Shown here: positions 1 through 7,520 of the stretch, one piece after another
How positions within the stretch are numbered: the first letter of the stretch is position 1
Layout of the letters: each line of letters starts with the position of its first letter
DNA from: Phycisphaeraceae bacterium
GTDB taxonomy: Bacteria > Planctomycetota > Phycisphaerae > Phycisphaerales > Phycisphaeraceae
Reading direction: 5' to 3'
Assembly: GCA_029260695.1 (NCBI GenBank)
Contig: JAJDCT010000115.1
Location: forward strand, 1-9,329
DNA length: 9,329 nucleotides
Notes under the pieces: generated by a model
What the model saw: only the letters and a program-made list of their open reading frames with translations
Database searches by the model: none
Told to the model about the DNA's origin: nothing
Made by a program: the position numbers and the translations under genes

Positions 1-1130
1 CGATCCACGGCGCCAAGGGCCTGGAATTCGACACGGTTGTACTTGCCGAATTGGATCGCGGGCTGACGGATCGATCGGTTGTGCTTGTTGAACGTGCCAG
101 CCCGACCGGCCCGATCACGGGGGTGTACCGAAAGCCCGACAAAAAGATCCGCGCACTGGATGAAAAACTGGAACAAGCCGCCGAGGCGCAGCGTGCCGAT
201 CGGCTGATCGAAGACCTCTGCTCGCTATACGTCGCGATGACCCGTGCCCGTCAGGCGTTGCACATGGTCATCAAGCCGGTTGAGTTGACACGTAGCGGCG
301 GCGTCAAGAGCAAGGGCCTGTGCTTCGCATCAATCCTGCGCGCCGCCTTGGGACAGCACGAAGAAACGATAGACGGGGAGCAGGTGTTGTACAAGCACGG
401 CGAACGCGACTGGACCTGTGCGGCCGGTCAAACGGAGACAGTCGAGACTGCAGAAGCCCCCCCCGCAAAACCCCTGCGCTTTGATAAGCCGGGGCGCAAG
501 TCTCGGCGGTCCTGGCCCACGGTCAGTCCGTCTTCCCAGGCCGGGCTCGGTGACCCGGAAGGCAGCGACAACAAGAGCGGGCAGTCCGCAGCCTTGTTGA
601 TTAACCTGGCGTCGCATGATTCGACGGCGATGCGTTACGGGACACTGATCCACGCATGGATGCAACTGGTCGGGTTTATCGATGAACCTGACTTGCCAGA
701 AGATGACGGATTACATCTTGTGGCCCGTCGCGTGATGCCTGGCACGCACAGGGACTGGGTCGCGTCTGAGATCCATCGCTTCCGTCAGTTACTTGCGAGC
801 CCTAAGGCGAAGGATGTTCTCGTGCGGGATGGTGCTTCGGAGCTTTGGCGTGAGCGCGGATTCGCGGTCCACGATCGCGGCACAATGCTTCGCGGTTTTT
901 TCGACCGCGTGTCGATCTATAGTGACGATCAAGGCCAAGCCATCGGGGCACGGCTGGTAGACTTCAAGACCGACCGAGTGGAACCGGGTGGCATCAAGGC
1001 GATGGCCGAACATTACCGCCCACAGATGTTGCTGTACCGTCGGGCCCTGATGATGATGCTCGGGCTGGATACTCAGACGATAAAGATGAAACTGTGGTTC
1101 GTCGGATCAGACCACCTGGTTGACCTGTGA
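1..1130 (+). CDS. UvrD/AddA-type helicase-nuclease, C-terminal part (5' end outside window)
   Basis: The reading frame is already open at base 3 and runs to TGA at 1128-1130, so the start lies upstream of the window; the TTG at 51 is internal. The first residues, IHGAKGLEFDTVVLAELD, match superfamily 1A helicase motif V, and LYVAMTRARQ (225-254) matches motif VI, the arginine-finger motif. After a polar, low-complexity linker (about 415-590) comes a RecB/AddA-style PD-(D/E)XK nuclease: YGTLIHAW with His at 651-653, RGFFDRV with Asp at 903-905, VDFKTD with Asp at 960-962 and Lys at 966-968, then RPQMLLY with Gln at 1023-1025 and Tyr at 1035-1037. This order (His, Asp, Asp-x-Lys, Gln-x3-Tyr) is that of the AddA nuclease used to process double-strand break ends for recombination. 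No iron-sulphur cysteine cluster is visible, which fits AddA rather than AddB. A partner addB would be expected upstream but is not seen. The product is cytoplasmic. The helicase-nuclease call is strong; AddA itself is probable. Confidence 0.86.
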   Translation, partial: IHGAKGLEFDTVVLAELDRGLTDRSVVLVERASPTGPITGVYRKPDKKIRALDEKLEQAAEAQRADRLIEDLCSLYVAMTRARQALHMVIKPVELTRSGGVKSKGLCFASILRAALGQHEETIDGEQVLYKHGERDWTCAAGQTETVETAEAPPAKPLRFDKPGRKSRRSWPTVSPSSQAGLGDPEGSDNKSGQSAALLINLASHDSTAMRYGTLIHAWMQLVGFIDEPDLPEDDGLHLVARRVMPGTHRDWVASEIHRFRQLLASPKAKDVLVRDGASELWRERGFAVHDRGTMLRGFFDRVSIYSDDQGQAIGARLVDFKTDRVEPGGIKAMAEHYRPQMLLYRRALMMMLGLDTQTIKMKLWFVGSDHLVDL

Positions 1131-1375
1131 TCTGTGCGGGCGGGGCGACATCTCCGCGCGTCATATCCGGCAGTACCGACCCAGCTTCACAGGCTTGCCC
1201 AGCGCCGCAACCCCATGTGTATCCATCGAGAGGAGAAACCCGCGTTAAGCTGCTGTAAATCAGGGTTTGTATCGGATAAATCTTGACTTTCAGGGTGCCG
1301 AGGCTTTACTCTATACGATAACTTGGGTGCATCCGCAGCCGATCCTCGCAATCAGCGCCGTCGAGCCCGACGGCC
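1131..1375. other. Intergenic region before the first dockerin-bearing gene
   Basis: This 245-base gap holds no convincing gene. The forward open frame that crosses it from 1267 is a shadow that continues in the wrong frame over the next gene. There is no hairpin followed by a T-run after the helicase-nuclease stop, so no intrinsic terminator is visible there. GAGAGGAGAAA around 1228-1238 resembles a ribosome-binding site but has no coding frame after it. A possible promoter (separate entry) lies at 1283-1310. Confidence 0.5.
1283..1310 (+). promoter_or_regulatory. Candidate sigma-70-type promoter for the first dockerin-bearing gene
   Basis: TTGACT at 1283-1288 is one mismatch from the -35 consensus. 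TTTACT at 1305-1310 matches four of six bases of the -10 consensus with a 16-base spacer. A start of transcription near 1317 would give a leader of roughly 60-80 bases. This is a pattern match only; planctomycete promoters are poorly defined, so confidence is low. Confidence 0.3.
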
Positions 1376-3145
1376 ATGCAATGGTACAAGATCAAGATGA
1401 AACGCAGTGTCCGCGTTATCCGTTATTTGGCTTTGGCTGCAGCTATGTTCTGCTGCGTGCCGGCGCATGCGCAGCCGATTCAGGGCGACGTCAACCTAGA
1501 CGGGTTTGTCGGGGCCCGGGATCTTCAGATCGTCCTTACAAACTGGGGACAGCTGGTCACCCCGGGCGACCTCAGCAAGGGGGATATTTTCCCAGACGGG
1601 TTCATCGGGCTCTCGGACTTATCGTTCCTACTAACCAATTGGGGCCAGGGCACGATCCCGACGCCCGGTGGCGATTCGACGGTTGGGATCAACCTTTCGG
1701 AAGTCGCGTACTTCAGCCGGGAGTGGGTGTTTGTCGACGCGGTGCGCACCGCCCGGCGGTGGGTCTCGACGAATCCCAACGGCCAACCGTTCGACTCCGG
1801 GCAGACCGTTGTGACCGACGCCAACGGCTGGCCGATCCTCCAGGCGGGGCAGGCGGCGCAGACGCTGCTGCTGACAACCAAGGCCGGGTATCCCGCGGGA
1901 CCCTACACCGTGACCTTCGACGGGACCGGCACGCTGGCGTTTGAGTTCGACGCGACCAACGTGCAACCGGACGGACCGAACCGGATGACCTTTGATGTCA
2001 ACACGGCGACCAAGAACGGCATCCTGATGCGGATCACAAGCTCGGACCCCGCCGATCATGTGCGCAACATCCGGGTATGGATGCCGGGCTTCGAGAACGC
2101 GCCGTCGTCGTTCCACACGACATTCATCCAGAGGCTCCAGCCGTTTGGGGTGATCCGGTTCATGGACTGGCAGCAGACCAACGGGTCGGACCTCGTGCAG
2201 TGGAGTGACCGAACAACCACGGACACGTTCAGCCAGGACAACAACGACGGTGTCGCGTTGGAGTACATGATCGAGCTGTGCAACGAGTTGGGGGCAGACG
2301 CCTGGTTCTGTATGCCTCACATGGCTGACGACACTTTCGTTACCAACTTCGCCACGATGGTTCGAGAGAACCTGGACCCCGGACTGAAGGTCTATGTCGA
2401 ATGGTCCAACGAGGTCTGGAACACTTCGTTCCCCCAGCACAAGTGGGTGACACAGGAGTCGGGCGTGGGGACGTTCGGAGATCTCTGGTTCAAGAAGTGG
2501 GCCAACGAGGCGGCGAACGATTTTGCGATCTGGCATAGCGTCTTTTCTACCCCAACCGATCAGACCGCCCGGATCATCCGTGTCGCCGCCGGTCAGCAGG
2601 CGAATGTCTGGGTGACCAAGAACCTGACGGACCGGCTCAAAGACCCGGTGAGCGGCGAGTTCGCCTACGACGCGATCTCCTGCGCCGCGTACTTCGACCA
2701 CCGCCGCGCACCCTTCGATGCGAGTACGACCCCTCAGGACATCATCGATAACGCGATCAACGTGACGATCCCCAACGACTATACCCGGTACTACCAGAAC
2801 CATGGCGATCTGGCACAGGAACGGACAAACCAACTGGGGCGGGAGATCCTGTTCCTGGCGTACGAGGGCGGGCAGCACTACACCGTATCGGGGAACACAT
2901 CCCTGCCGTACTTCCAGGCGTTCAAGGACGTACAGACCTATGAAAACCCCGGCGGCAACGGGATGTATGAGGCGTACCTGGCGAACCTGGAGGCCTTCGA
3001 TCAGGCTGGCGGGGGGCTGTTCATGGCGTACAACTACGTTGGGAAGCCGGGCCCGTTCGGGTCGTGGGGCCACCTGCAATTCCAGAACGAGACGGAGGCG
3101 GAAGCACCGAAGTACCGGGCGCTGCTGGATTTCAGTGGCAACTGA
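1376..3145 (+). CDS. Secreted dockerin-domain protein, putative glycoside hydrolase-like (paralog 1)
   Basis: This 589-residue protein begins with a signal peptide (basic MKRSVRVIR, hydrophobic core, cleavage after PAHA at residue 32). ATG at 1397 would give a cleaner 25-residue signal peptide; neither ATG has a clear ribosome-binding site. Residues 37-90 hold two dockerin-like repeats: Asp38/Asn40/Asp42-Gly-...-Asp49 and Asp70/Asp74-Gly-...-Asp81, each ending in (L)LTNWG. The remaining ~490 residues start with GINLSEVAYFSREWVFVDA. A beta-rich stretch (about 155-225) follows, then WMPGFEN (235-241), VIRFMDW (259-265), VEWSNEVWN with Asn345-Glu346, and YEGGQHY with Glu497. An Asn-Glu acid/base and a second Glu about 150 residues later are the layout of clan GH-A retaining glycosidases, so a secreted polysaccharide-active enzyme is likely but inferred. 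No C-terminal sorting signal is seen. The next gene is a tandem paralog. In databases such proteins may be named cellulose-binding or hypothetical. Substrate unknown. Confidence 0.8.
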   Translation: MQWYKIKMKRSVRVIRYLALAAAMFCCVPAHAQPIQGDVNLDGFVGARDLQIVLTNWGQLVTPGDLSKGDIFPDGFIGLSDLSFLLTNWGQGTIPTPGGDSTVGINLSEVAYFSREWVFVDAVRTARRWVSTNPNGQPFDSGQTVVTDANGWPILQAGQAAQTLLLTTKAGYPAGPYTVTFDGTGTLAFEFDATNVQPDGPNRMTFDVNTATKNGILMRITSSDPADHVRNIRVWMPGFENAPSSFHTTFIQRLQPFGVIRFMDWQQTNGSDLVQWSDRTTTDTFSQDNNDGVALEYMIELCNELGADAWFCMPHMADDTFVTNFATMVRENLDPGLKVYVEWSNEVWNTSFPQHKWVTQESGVGTFGDLWFKKWANEAANDFAIWHSVFSTPTDQTARIIRVAAGQQANVWVTKNLTDRLKDPVSGEFAYDAISCAAYFDHRRAPFDASTTPQDIIDNAINVTIPNDYTRYYQNHGDLAQERTNQLGREILFLAYEGGQHYTVSGNTSLPYFQAFKDVQTYENPGGNGMYEAYLANLEAFDQAGGGLFMAYNYVGKPGPFGSWGHLQFQNETEAEAPKYRALLDFSGN

Positions 3146-3314
3146 GATAGCGGTCGGTCCGTATCGCAGCGGGCGGGTGGGACAGTGAGTGGGTGAAATT
3201 GATTTAGTTCTTGACAGGGCGAACGCGCGTGGTAACTTCGTACCGGTAGAATAATAGCAATTCGTAGCCCAGCCACCGGGCGGGTGGCTGGCGTGATGAC
3301 ATAGAGGGTAAGGG
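3146..3314. other. Intergenic region between the two paralogs
   Basis: The 169-base gap has no gene and no intrinsic terminator after the first paralog. TTGACA at 3211-3216 is a perfect -35 hexamer, but the best -10 at a proper distance is TAACTT at 3233-3238 (three of six, 16-base spacer). The better TAGAAT at 3247-3252 is 30 bases away. A promoter here is plausible but not established. A strong inverted repeat (3269-3291) and a good ribosome-binding site (GAGGG at 3304-3308) follow, which suggests the second paralog has its own leader and may be transcribed independently. Confidence 0.45.
3269..3291 (+). repeat. Perfect 9-bp inverted repeat in the leader of paralog 2
   Basis: CCAGCCACC (3269-3277) pairs perfectly with GGTGGCTGG (3283-3291) around a 5-base loop (GGGCG). 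It ends 23 bases before the ATG at 3315 and just before the ribosome-binding site. No T-run follows, so it is not an intrinsic terminator. It could be an RNA hairpin affecting translation or stability, or a DNA operator. No equivalent repeat was seen ahead of the first paralog. Confidence 0.6.
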
Positions 3315-5033
3315 ATGGCGATTTACCGATGGGCTCTAGGTTTTTGTTTGGCTGTCGTCTCGACGGCGGGCGTGCCATGCGCGGCGCAGGTCGATGACGT
3401 CGGGCCGCTGGTTGGCGACCTGGACGGCAACAGCTTCGTCGGGATCACGGACCTGTCGATCGTATTGAGCAACTGGAACCAGTCGGTGACCGCTGGCGAT
3501 CTGATCAGCGGCGACCCGTCCGGCGACGGGCTTGTGGGGATCGAAGACCTGAACATCGTCCTGAGCAACTGGAACGCGGGCTACCCCCTGCCCCAGCAGC
3601 GCAGCCTGAGTTTGGGCATCAACCTCTCGCAGGTCAACTACTACAACCGCGAATGGGTGTTCGTGGATGCGATCAAGCAGGCCAAGCCCTGGGTCTCGAC
3701 CAACCCCAACGGCAACCCGTTCGACACCGGGGAAATCGTGCAGACCGACGTCAGAGGTTGGCCGTTGCTGCCTGCGGGTAAGGCGGCTCAGACACTGATC
3801 TATAACCAGACCCAGGGTGCTTACCCAGCAGGCCAGTATGTCTGCACATACGTCGGGACCGGCGAGATCCAGTTCCAATGGGACGCACAGGTAGTCAGCA
3901 ATGAACCCGGACGGATTGTCCTGGATGTCACCCCAACAGATAATGGCATCTTGATGCGGATCGCACAGTCGGACCCGAATGACCCGATCCGCGATATCAA
4001 GCTCTGGATGCCGGGGTTTGAGAACGCCCAATCACCGTTCCACCCGTTGTACCTTCAGCGCATGTCGAAGTTCAAGGTCATACGCTTCATGGACTGGGGC
4101 CGGACCAATGAGGTGAGTGGTCCGACCAGTTGGAACAATCGCACCCGGGTAGATCGCTTTTCACAGGACGGTCCCAACGGTGTGGCGATCGAGTACATGA
4201 TCCGACTGTGCAATGAGTTGGGTGCGGATCCCTGGTTCTGCATGCCCCACACCGCCGACGACGCCTATATCACTAACTTCGCAGCGTCGGCACTGGAGTT
4301 TCTGGACCCGCAGCGGAAGATTTATATCGAGTGGTCCAACGAGGTCTGGAACGGGCGTTTCGATGCGCACAACTATGTCACGGAGCAGTCCGGGTCATCG
4401 CCTTTTTCCAGCGCTTGGTTTGACTTCTGGGGCGGGAGGCTGACCAACACGTTCACAATCTGGGAGCAGATGTTTTCTGGCCAGGAAGACCGCCTGGTGC
4501 GTGTCGCCGCCGGGCAAGCAGCGAATGTCTGGGTCACCCGGAACCTGACCAACCGGCTGGGGAATCAGGTCGACGCCGTGGCCTGCGCAGCTTACTTCGG
4601 CGAAACCGGTGCCAACTTCGACGCAAGCACCACCGCCCAAGACATCATCAATGACGCGATCAACCGAGCGATCCCGATCAAATCCGACCGGTTCTACCGG
4701 GACCACGGCAACCTTGCGGCGACACTGTCAGACAACCTTGGCCGAACGATCCGCATGATCGGGTACGAGGGAGGCCAGCACTACGCCGACGATAACCGTA
4801 ACACCCCCTACGCCCAGGCACTGCTGGATGCGCAGTACCTCCCGGGGATGTTCAGCGCGTACCTGAAGAACCTCAACGCCTTCGAGGCGGCCGGCGGCGA
4901 CCTGATGATCCCGTTTAACTACGTCGACCGGCCCGGCAACCACGGCGCATGGGGGCACTTGGAACACCAGGATGACTCGGTCGATAGTTCCGAAAAGTTC
5001 CGGGCGTTGCTGTACTACATCAAGGACCAGTAA
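3315..5033 (+). CDS. Secreted dockerin-domain protein, putative glycoside hydrolase-like (paralog 2)
   Basis: This 572-residue protein is colinear with its upstream neighbour. The ATG at 3315 has GAGGG six bases upstream and opens a signal peptide (hydrophobic WALGFCLAVVSTAGV, cleavage probably after CAA at residue 24). Two dockerin-like repeats follow at 34-87. The first calcium loop is irregular (Asp35, Asp37, Asn39, Asp46; no Asp-Gly at the usual place). The second is regular (Asp67, Ser69, Asp71-Gly, Asp78). The large domain starts GINLSQVNYYNREWVFVDA and contains WMPGFEN (231-237), VIRFMDW (255-261), IEWSNEVWN with Asn342-Glu343, and YEGGQHY with Glu485. These match the candidate acid/base and nucleophile positions of the neighbour, so both copies look catalytically intact. 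It ends without a sorting signal. Family knowledge: Asn-Glu plus a distant Glu is the clan GH-A pattern; substrate and CAZy family cannot be told from the sequence. It probably acts outside the cell or on its surface. Confidence 0.8.
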   Translation: MAIYRWALGFCLAVVSTAGVPCAAQVDDVGPLVGDLDGNSFVGITDLSIVLSNWNQSVTAGDLISGDPSGDGLVGIEDLNIVLSNWNAGYPLPQQRSLSLGINLSQVNYYNREWVFVDAIKQAKPWVSTNPNGNPFDTGEIVQTDVRGWPLLPAGKAAQTLIYNQTQGAYPAGQYVCTYVGTGEIQFQWDAQVVSNEPGRIVLDVTPTDNGILMRIAQSDPNDPIRDIKLWMPGFENAQSPFHPLYLQRMSKFKVIRFMDWGRTNEVSGPTSWNNRTRVDRFSQDGPNGVAIEYMIRLCNELGADPWFCMPHTADDAYITNFAASALEFLDPQRKIYIEWSNEVWNGRFDAHNYVTEQSGSSPFSSAWFDFWGGRLTNTFTIWEQMFSGQEDRLVRVAAGQAANVWVTRNLTNRLGNQVDAVACAAYFGETGANFDASTTAQDIINDAINRAIPIKSDRFYRDHGNLAATLSDNLGRTIRMIGYEGGQHYADDNRNTPYAQALLDAQYLPGMFSAYLKNLNAFEAAGGDLMIPFNYVDRPGNHGAWGHLEHQDDSVDSSEKFRALLYYIKDQ

Positions 5034-5183
5034 ATACGGATCACGATTAAAACTCGTGCCCATCATCCTGGCCAATCCCCCTGTAAAGCCGGGGGCTGAG
5101 GGAAAAACTGTCACCCACGGATTAAGCAGAATCCGTATAAGTACCCGCCCCGCTTGCGACCTCTGGCAGCCCGCCCGCACCAC
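5034..5183. other. Intergenic region after paralog 2, with overlapping inverted repeats
   Basis: This gap separates the converging paralog 2 (+) and MazG-like gene (-). ATACGGAT right after the stop (5034-5041) is the exact reverse complement of ATCCGTAT at 5131-5138. The distal arm also takes part in a local hairpin, ACGGATT (5117-5123) with AATCCGT (5130-5136), loop AAGCAG. A minor stem, CACGA/TCGTG, lies at 5042-5058. None is followed by a T-run, so a classical intrinsic terminator is not visible, although the region must end convergent transcription. No gene is supported here. Confidence 0.5.
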
Positions 5184-5558
5184 TCAGCCGTGACCGCCCA
5201 ACAACACATCGCTGCCAACACGGGCTGACACCTCGTCAAATTTCATCCGGACCGCGTCGGACAAATCGATGCCCAAGCGGTGAGACAGCAGGTCGGCATA
5301 GATCACCACGTCCGCGATCTCCTTGCCGATCTCCTCAAGCGACATCTCGTCGCCGCGCTGCACCTTCTTGGTCAGGTTACAGATCGAATTCACACGGGTG
5401 ATCAGCGGCAGTAAAAACTCAAGCAGCTCGCCCGCCTCACCGGCCATCGCGTTGGACCAGTCCGCCGGGGACCAGTCCCGGCAGGTGCCGAAAGACTGCT
5501 CGCACCGCTTGACGCTCGCCTCCCGCAAGACCCGCAGATCTAATCCTTGCTCGCTCAT
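5184..5558 (-). CDS. MazG-like nucleotide pyrophosphohydrolase
   Basis: This 124-residue protein belongs to the all-alpha NTP pyrophosphohydrolase (MazG-like) superfamily, which hydrolyses nucleoside triphosphates to monophosphate and pyrophosphate with magnesium. The metal-binding motif is visible as GEAGEL (Glu41, Glu44) and EIADVVIYADLL (Glu80, Asp83), followed by the typical tail HRLGIDLSDAVRMKFDEVS. It has a single domain, as in the small house-cleaning members, rather than the tandem domains of full MazG. Compared with the usual GELCNLxKKLRRG arrangement, about 14 residues (roughly 46-59) separate GEL from CNLTKKVQRGD, which looks like an in-frame insertion. The ATG at 5558 has AGAGAGG five bases upstream. 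It lies downstream of pckG on the same strand but behind a strong terminator, so it probably has its own promoter in 5559-5643, where I see no clean match. The substrate nucleotide is unknown. Confidence 0.82.
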   Translation of the reverse strand: MSEQGLDLRVLREASVKRCEQSFGTCRDWSPADWSNAMAGEAGELLEFLLPLITRVNSICNLTKKVQRGDEMSLEEIGKEIADVVIYADLLSHRLGIDLSDAVRMKFDEVSARVGSDVLLGGHG

Positions 5559-5643
5559 GCTGTCCTCTCTATGTGATGTGTCGCTGTCTTTGAAAGCTTA
5601 GCGAAAGAGTCACAGACAAGCACTATTTTGGGTGTGAGCACAT

Positions 5644-5676
5644 AAAAAAAGCCCACGTTCGTTGAACGTGGGCTTT
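5644..5676 (-). terminator. Intrinsic terminator of pckG
   Basis: A perfect 13-bp stem, AAAGCCCACGTTC (5648-5660) with GAACGTGGGCTTT (5664-5676), closes a 3-base loop. Read on the minus strand it is followed by an uninterrupted run of T (seven, including the last stem bases), the textbook rho-independent form. On the plus strand the stem is followed by GGGGTGAG, so it acts on minus-strand transcription only. It lies 27 bases after the pckG stop and before the MazG-like gene. Confidence 0.93.
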
Positions 5677-5702
5677 GGGGTGAGTTTAGTTGTCGGCCGC
5701 GA

Positions 5703-7520
5703 TCAGGCTTTGAGCCGTGCTTCCAGCGCGTCCAGTTCGCCTGCGAGCTCCTTGGGCAGCTTGTCGCCGAACTTGGCGTAGTGATCACGCATGGCGGGGA
5801 TGACCTTGAGCCACTCGGCGTTATCGACGGTGAGCAGTTGCTTGAGGTCTTCGGCGGGCATGTCCAGACCATCGAGGTCCAGGCTGTCGATGGTGGGCAG
5901 GTTGCCGATGGCGGTCGCGGTGACGTCGCCCTTGCCGTCGACGCGGTCGCAGACCCACTTGAGGATGCGGGAGTTCTCGCCGAAGCCGGGCCAGAGCCAT
6001 TTGCCGTCGGGGCTCTTGCGGAACCAGTTGACGTAGAAGACCTTTGGCATCTTGGCGCCGGGGGTGTTGCCCATGTTCAGCCAGTGCTGCCAGTAGTCGC
6101 CCATGTGGTAGCCGCAGAACGGGAGCATGGCCATGGGGTCGAAGCGGAGTTCGCCGAGGCCACCGGCGGCAGCGGCGGTTTTTTCACTGGCCATGGTGGA
6201 ACCCAGGAACGTGCCGTGCTGCCAGCTTGAGGCTTCCATGGCCAGGGGCTGGGTCGAGGCACGACGGCCGCCGAAGAGGATGGCGTCGATGGGGACACCG
6301 GCGGGGTCTTCCCAGTTCGAGGCGATGACCGGGCACTGCTCAGCCTTGGCGGTGAAGCGGGCGTTGGGGTGGGCGGCCTTGACGTCGGTGCCGGGCTTCC
6401 AGTCGTTGCCGTGCCAATCGATCAGGTGATCGGGTGTCGGGCCGTCGATCTCTTCCCACCAGATGTCGCCGTCGTCGGTGAGCCCGACGTTGGTGAAGAT
6501 CGCGTTTTCTTTCAGCGATTCCATCGCGTTGGGGTTGGAGTCGTAGTTGGTGCCCGGCGCGACGCCGAAGAACCCGGCCTCGGGGTTGATCGCGTAGAGC
6601 TTGCCGTCCTTGCCGAACTTCATCCAGGCGATGTCGTCACCGACACACTCGACCTTCCAGCCGGGGACGGTCGGGTTGAGCATGGCGAGGTTGGTCTTGC
6701 CGCAGGCAGAAGGGAACGCAGCGGCGATGTACTTGGTCACACCCTGCGGGCTGGTGAGCTTGAGGATGAGCATGTGCTCGGCCATCCAGCCCTGCTCCTT
6801 AGCCATGATCGAGGCGATACGCAGCGCGAAGCACTTCTTGCCCAGCAGCGCGTTGCCGCCGTAGCCCGAACCGAAGGACCAGATCTCTTTGGTCTTGGGG
6901 AAGTGGGTGATGTATTTGTTGTCGGCGTTGCAGGGCCAGGCCACGTCCTTCTGACCGGGCTCAAGCGGCGAACCGATCGAGTGGACACACGGGACGAACT
7001 CGCCGTCGGCGCCCAGGACGTCCAGCACCTTCGTACCGACACGGGTCATGGTGTGCATGTTGGCCACGACGTAGGGGCTGTCGCTGATCTCGACGCCGAT
7101 GTGAGCGATCGGCGAACCCACCGGGCCCATCGAGAAGGGGATGACGTACATGGTCCGGCCCTTCATGCAGCCGTCGAACAGGGGCTTGAGGATCGCCCGC
7201 ATCTCGTCGGGGGCCTTCCAATGGTTGGTCGGCCCGGCGTCCTCTTCCTTTTCACAGCAGATAAACGTGCGGTCTTCCACACGGGCCACGTCGGCGGGGT
7301 CCGACAGGACCAGCACGCTGTTGGGCTTCTTGTCTTTAGCCAGCCACTTAGCCGAGCCGGACGCGACCATGGTGTCCAGCATGCTCTGATACTCAGCCTG
7401 TGAGCCGTCGCACCAGTAAACACTTTCGGGCTTGCATTGACCCGCGACTTCATCGACCCATGCCAACAGCTTGGCGTGCTCTGTGTTGACCGAACCGGCA
7501 GTCTGGTTGACCTGTGTCAC
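5703..7520 (-). CDS. pckG: Phosphoenolpyruvate carboxykinase (GTP)
   Basis: The enzyme converts oxaloacetate plus GTP to phosphoenolpyruvate, CO2 and GDP, the entry step of gluconeogenesis; it can also run in the anaplerotic direction. I chose GTG at 7520 (605 residues) because AGGAGA at 7527-7532 sits six bases upstream; the TTG at 7541 that would add seven residues lies upstream of that site. Hallmarks: [20 protein letters not shown] (about 127-146); Tyr220 in [11 protein letters not shown]; Mn ligands Lys229, His249 and Asp296; the P-loop FPSACGKTN with reactive Cys273 and Lys275; FGGRR (416-420); [18 protein letters not shown]. These sit at a constant offset of 15 from the human cytosolic enzyme (Lys244, His264, Cys288, Asp311), so no catalytic part is missing. 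Length is normal for the GTP class, and the ATP class is excluded by these motifs. Cytoplasmic. It has its own terminator, and it diverges from the Rieske gene. Confidence 0.97.
   Translation of the reverse strand: MTQVNQTAGSVNTEHAKLLAWVDEVAGQCKPESVYWCDGSQAEYQSMLDTMVASGSAKWLAKDKKPNSVLVLSDPADVARVEDRTFICCEKEEDAGPTNHWKAPDEMRAILKPLFDGCMKGRTMYVIPFSMGPVGSPIAHIGVEISDSPYVVANMHTMTRVGTKVLDVLGADGEFVPCVHSIGSPLEPGQKDVAWPCNADNKYITHFPKTKEIWSFGSGYGGNALLGKKCFALRIASIMAKEQGWMAEHMLILKLTSPQGVTKYIAAAFPSACGKTNLAMLNPTVPGWKVECVGDDIAWMKFGKDGKLYAINPEAGFFGVAPGTNYDSNPNAMESLKENAIFTNVGLTDDGDIWWEEIDGPTPDHLIDWHGNDWKPGTDVKAAHPNARFTAKAEQCPVIASNWEDPAGVPIDAILFGGRRASTQPLAMEASSWQHGTFLGSTMASEKTAAAAGGLGELRFDPMAMLPFCGYHMGDYWQHWLNMGNTPGAKMPKVFYVNWFRKSPDGKWLWPGFGENSRILKWVCDRVDGKGDVTATAIGNLPTIDSLDLDGLDMPAEDLKQLLTVDNAEWLKVIPAMRDHYAKFGDKLPKELAGELDALEARLKA

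Noticed and set aside
51..53. TTG as the start of the helicase-nuclease
   Set aside because: The frame is open back to base 3 and encodes helicase motif V before this codon, so it is internal.
1267..1944. Plus-strand open frame starting before paralog 1
   Set aside because: It runs in another frame over paralog 1, with a compositionally biased Arg/Gly-rich translation and no motif.
1631..3079. Long minus-strand open frame (482 residues) opposite paralog 1
   Set aside because: Its Arg/Val/Gly-rich translation has no recognisable motif, and the plus strand carries a signal peptide, dockerin repeats and a paralog-conserved domain.
3336..4031. Minus-strand 231-residue open frame opposite paralog 2
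   Set aside because: It mirrors the shadow opposite paralog 1, with no motif and no ribosome-binding site, and lies opposite a conserved gene.
5077..5095. CCCCC/GGGGG inverted repeat as a terminator for paralog 2
   Set aside because: The stem is only five bases with a nine-base loop and no T-run follows.
6369..7403. Long plus-strand open frame (344 residues) antisense to pckG
   Set aside because: It lies wholly opposite a perfect PEP carboxykinase gene, has a repetitive Val/Gly/Asp/His-rich translation typical of a GC-rich shadow frame, and shows no domain.
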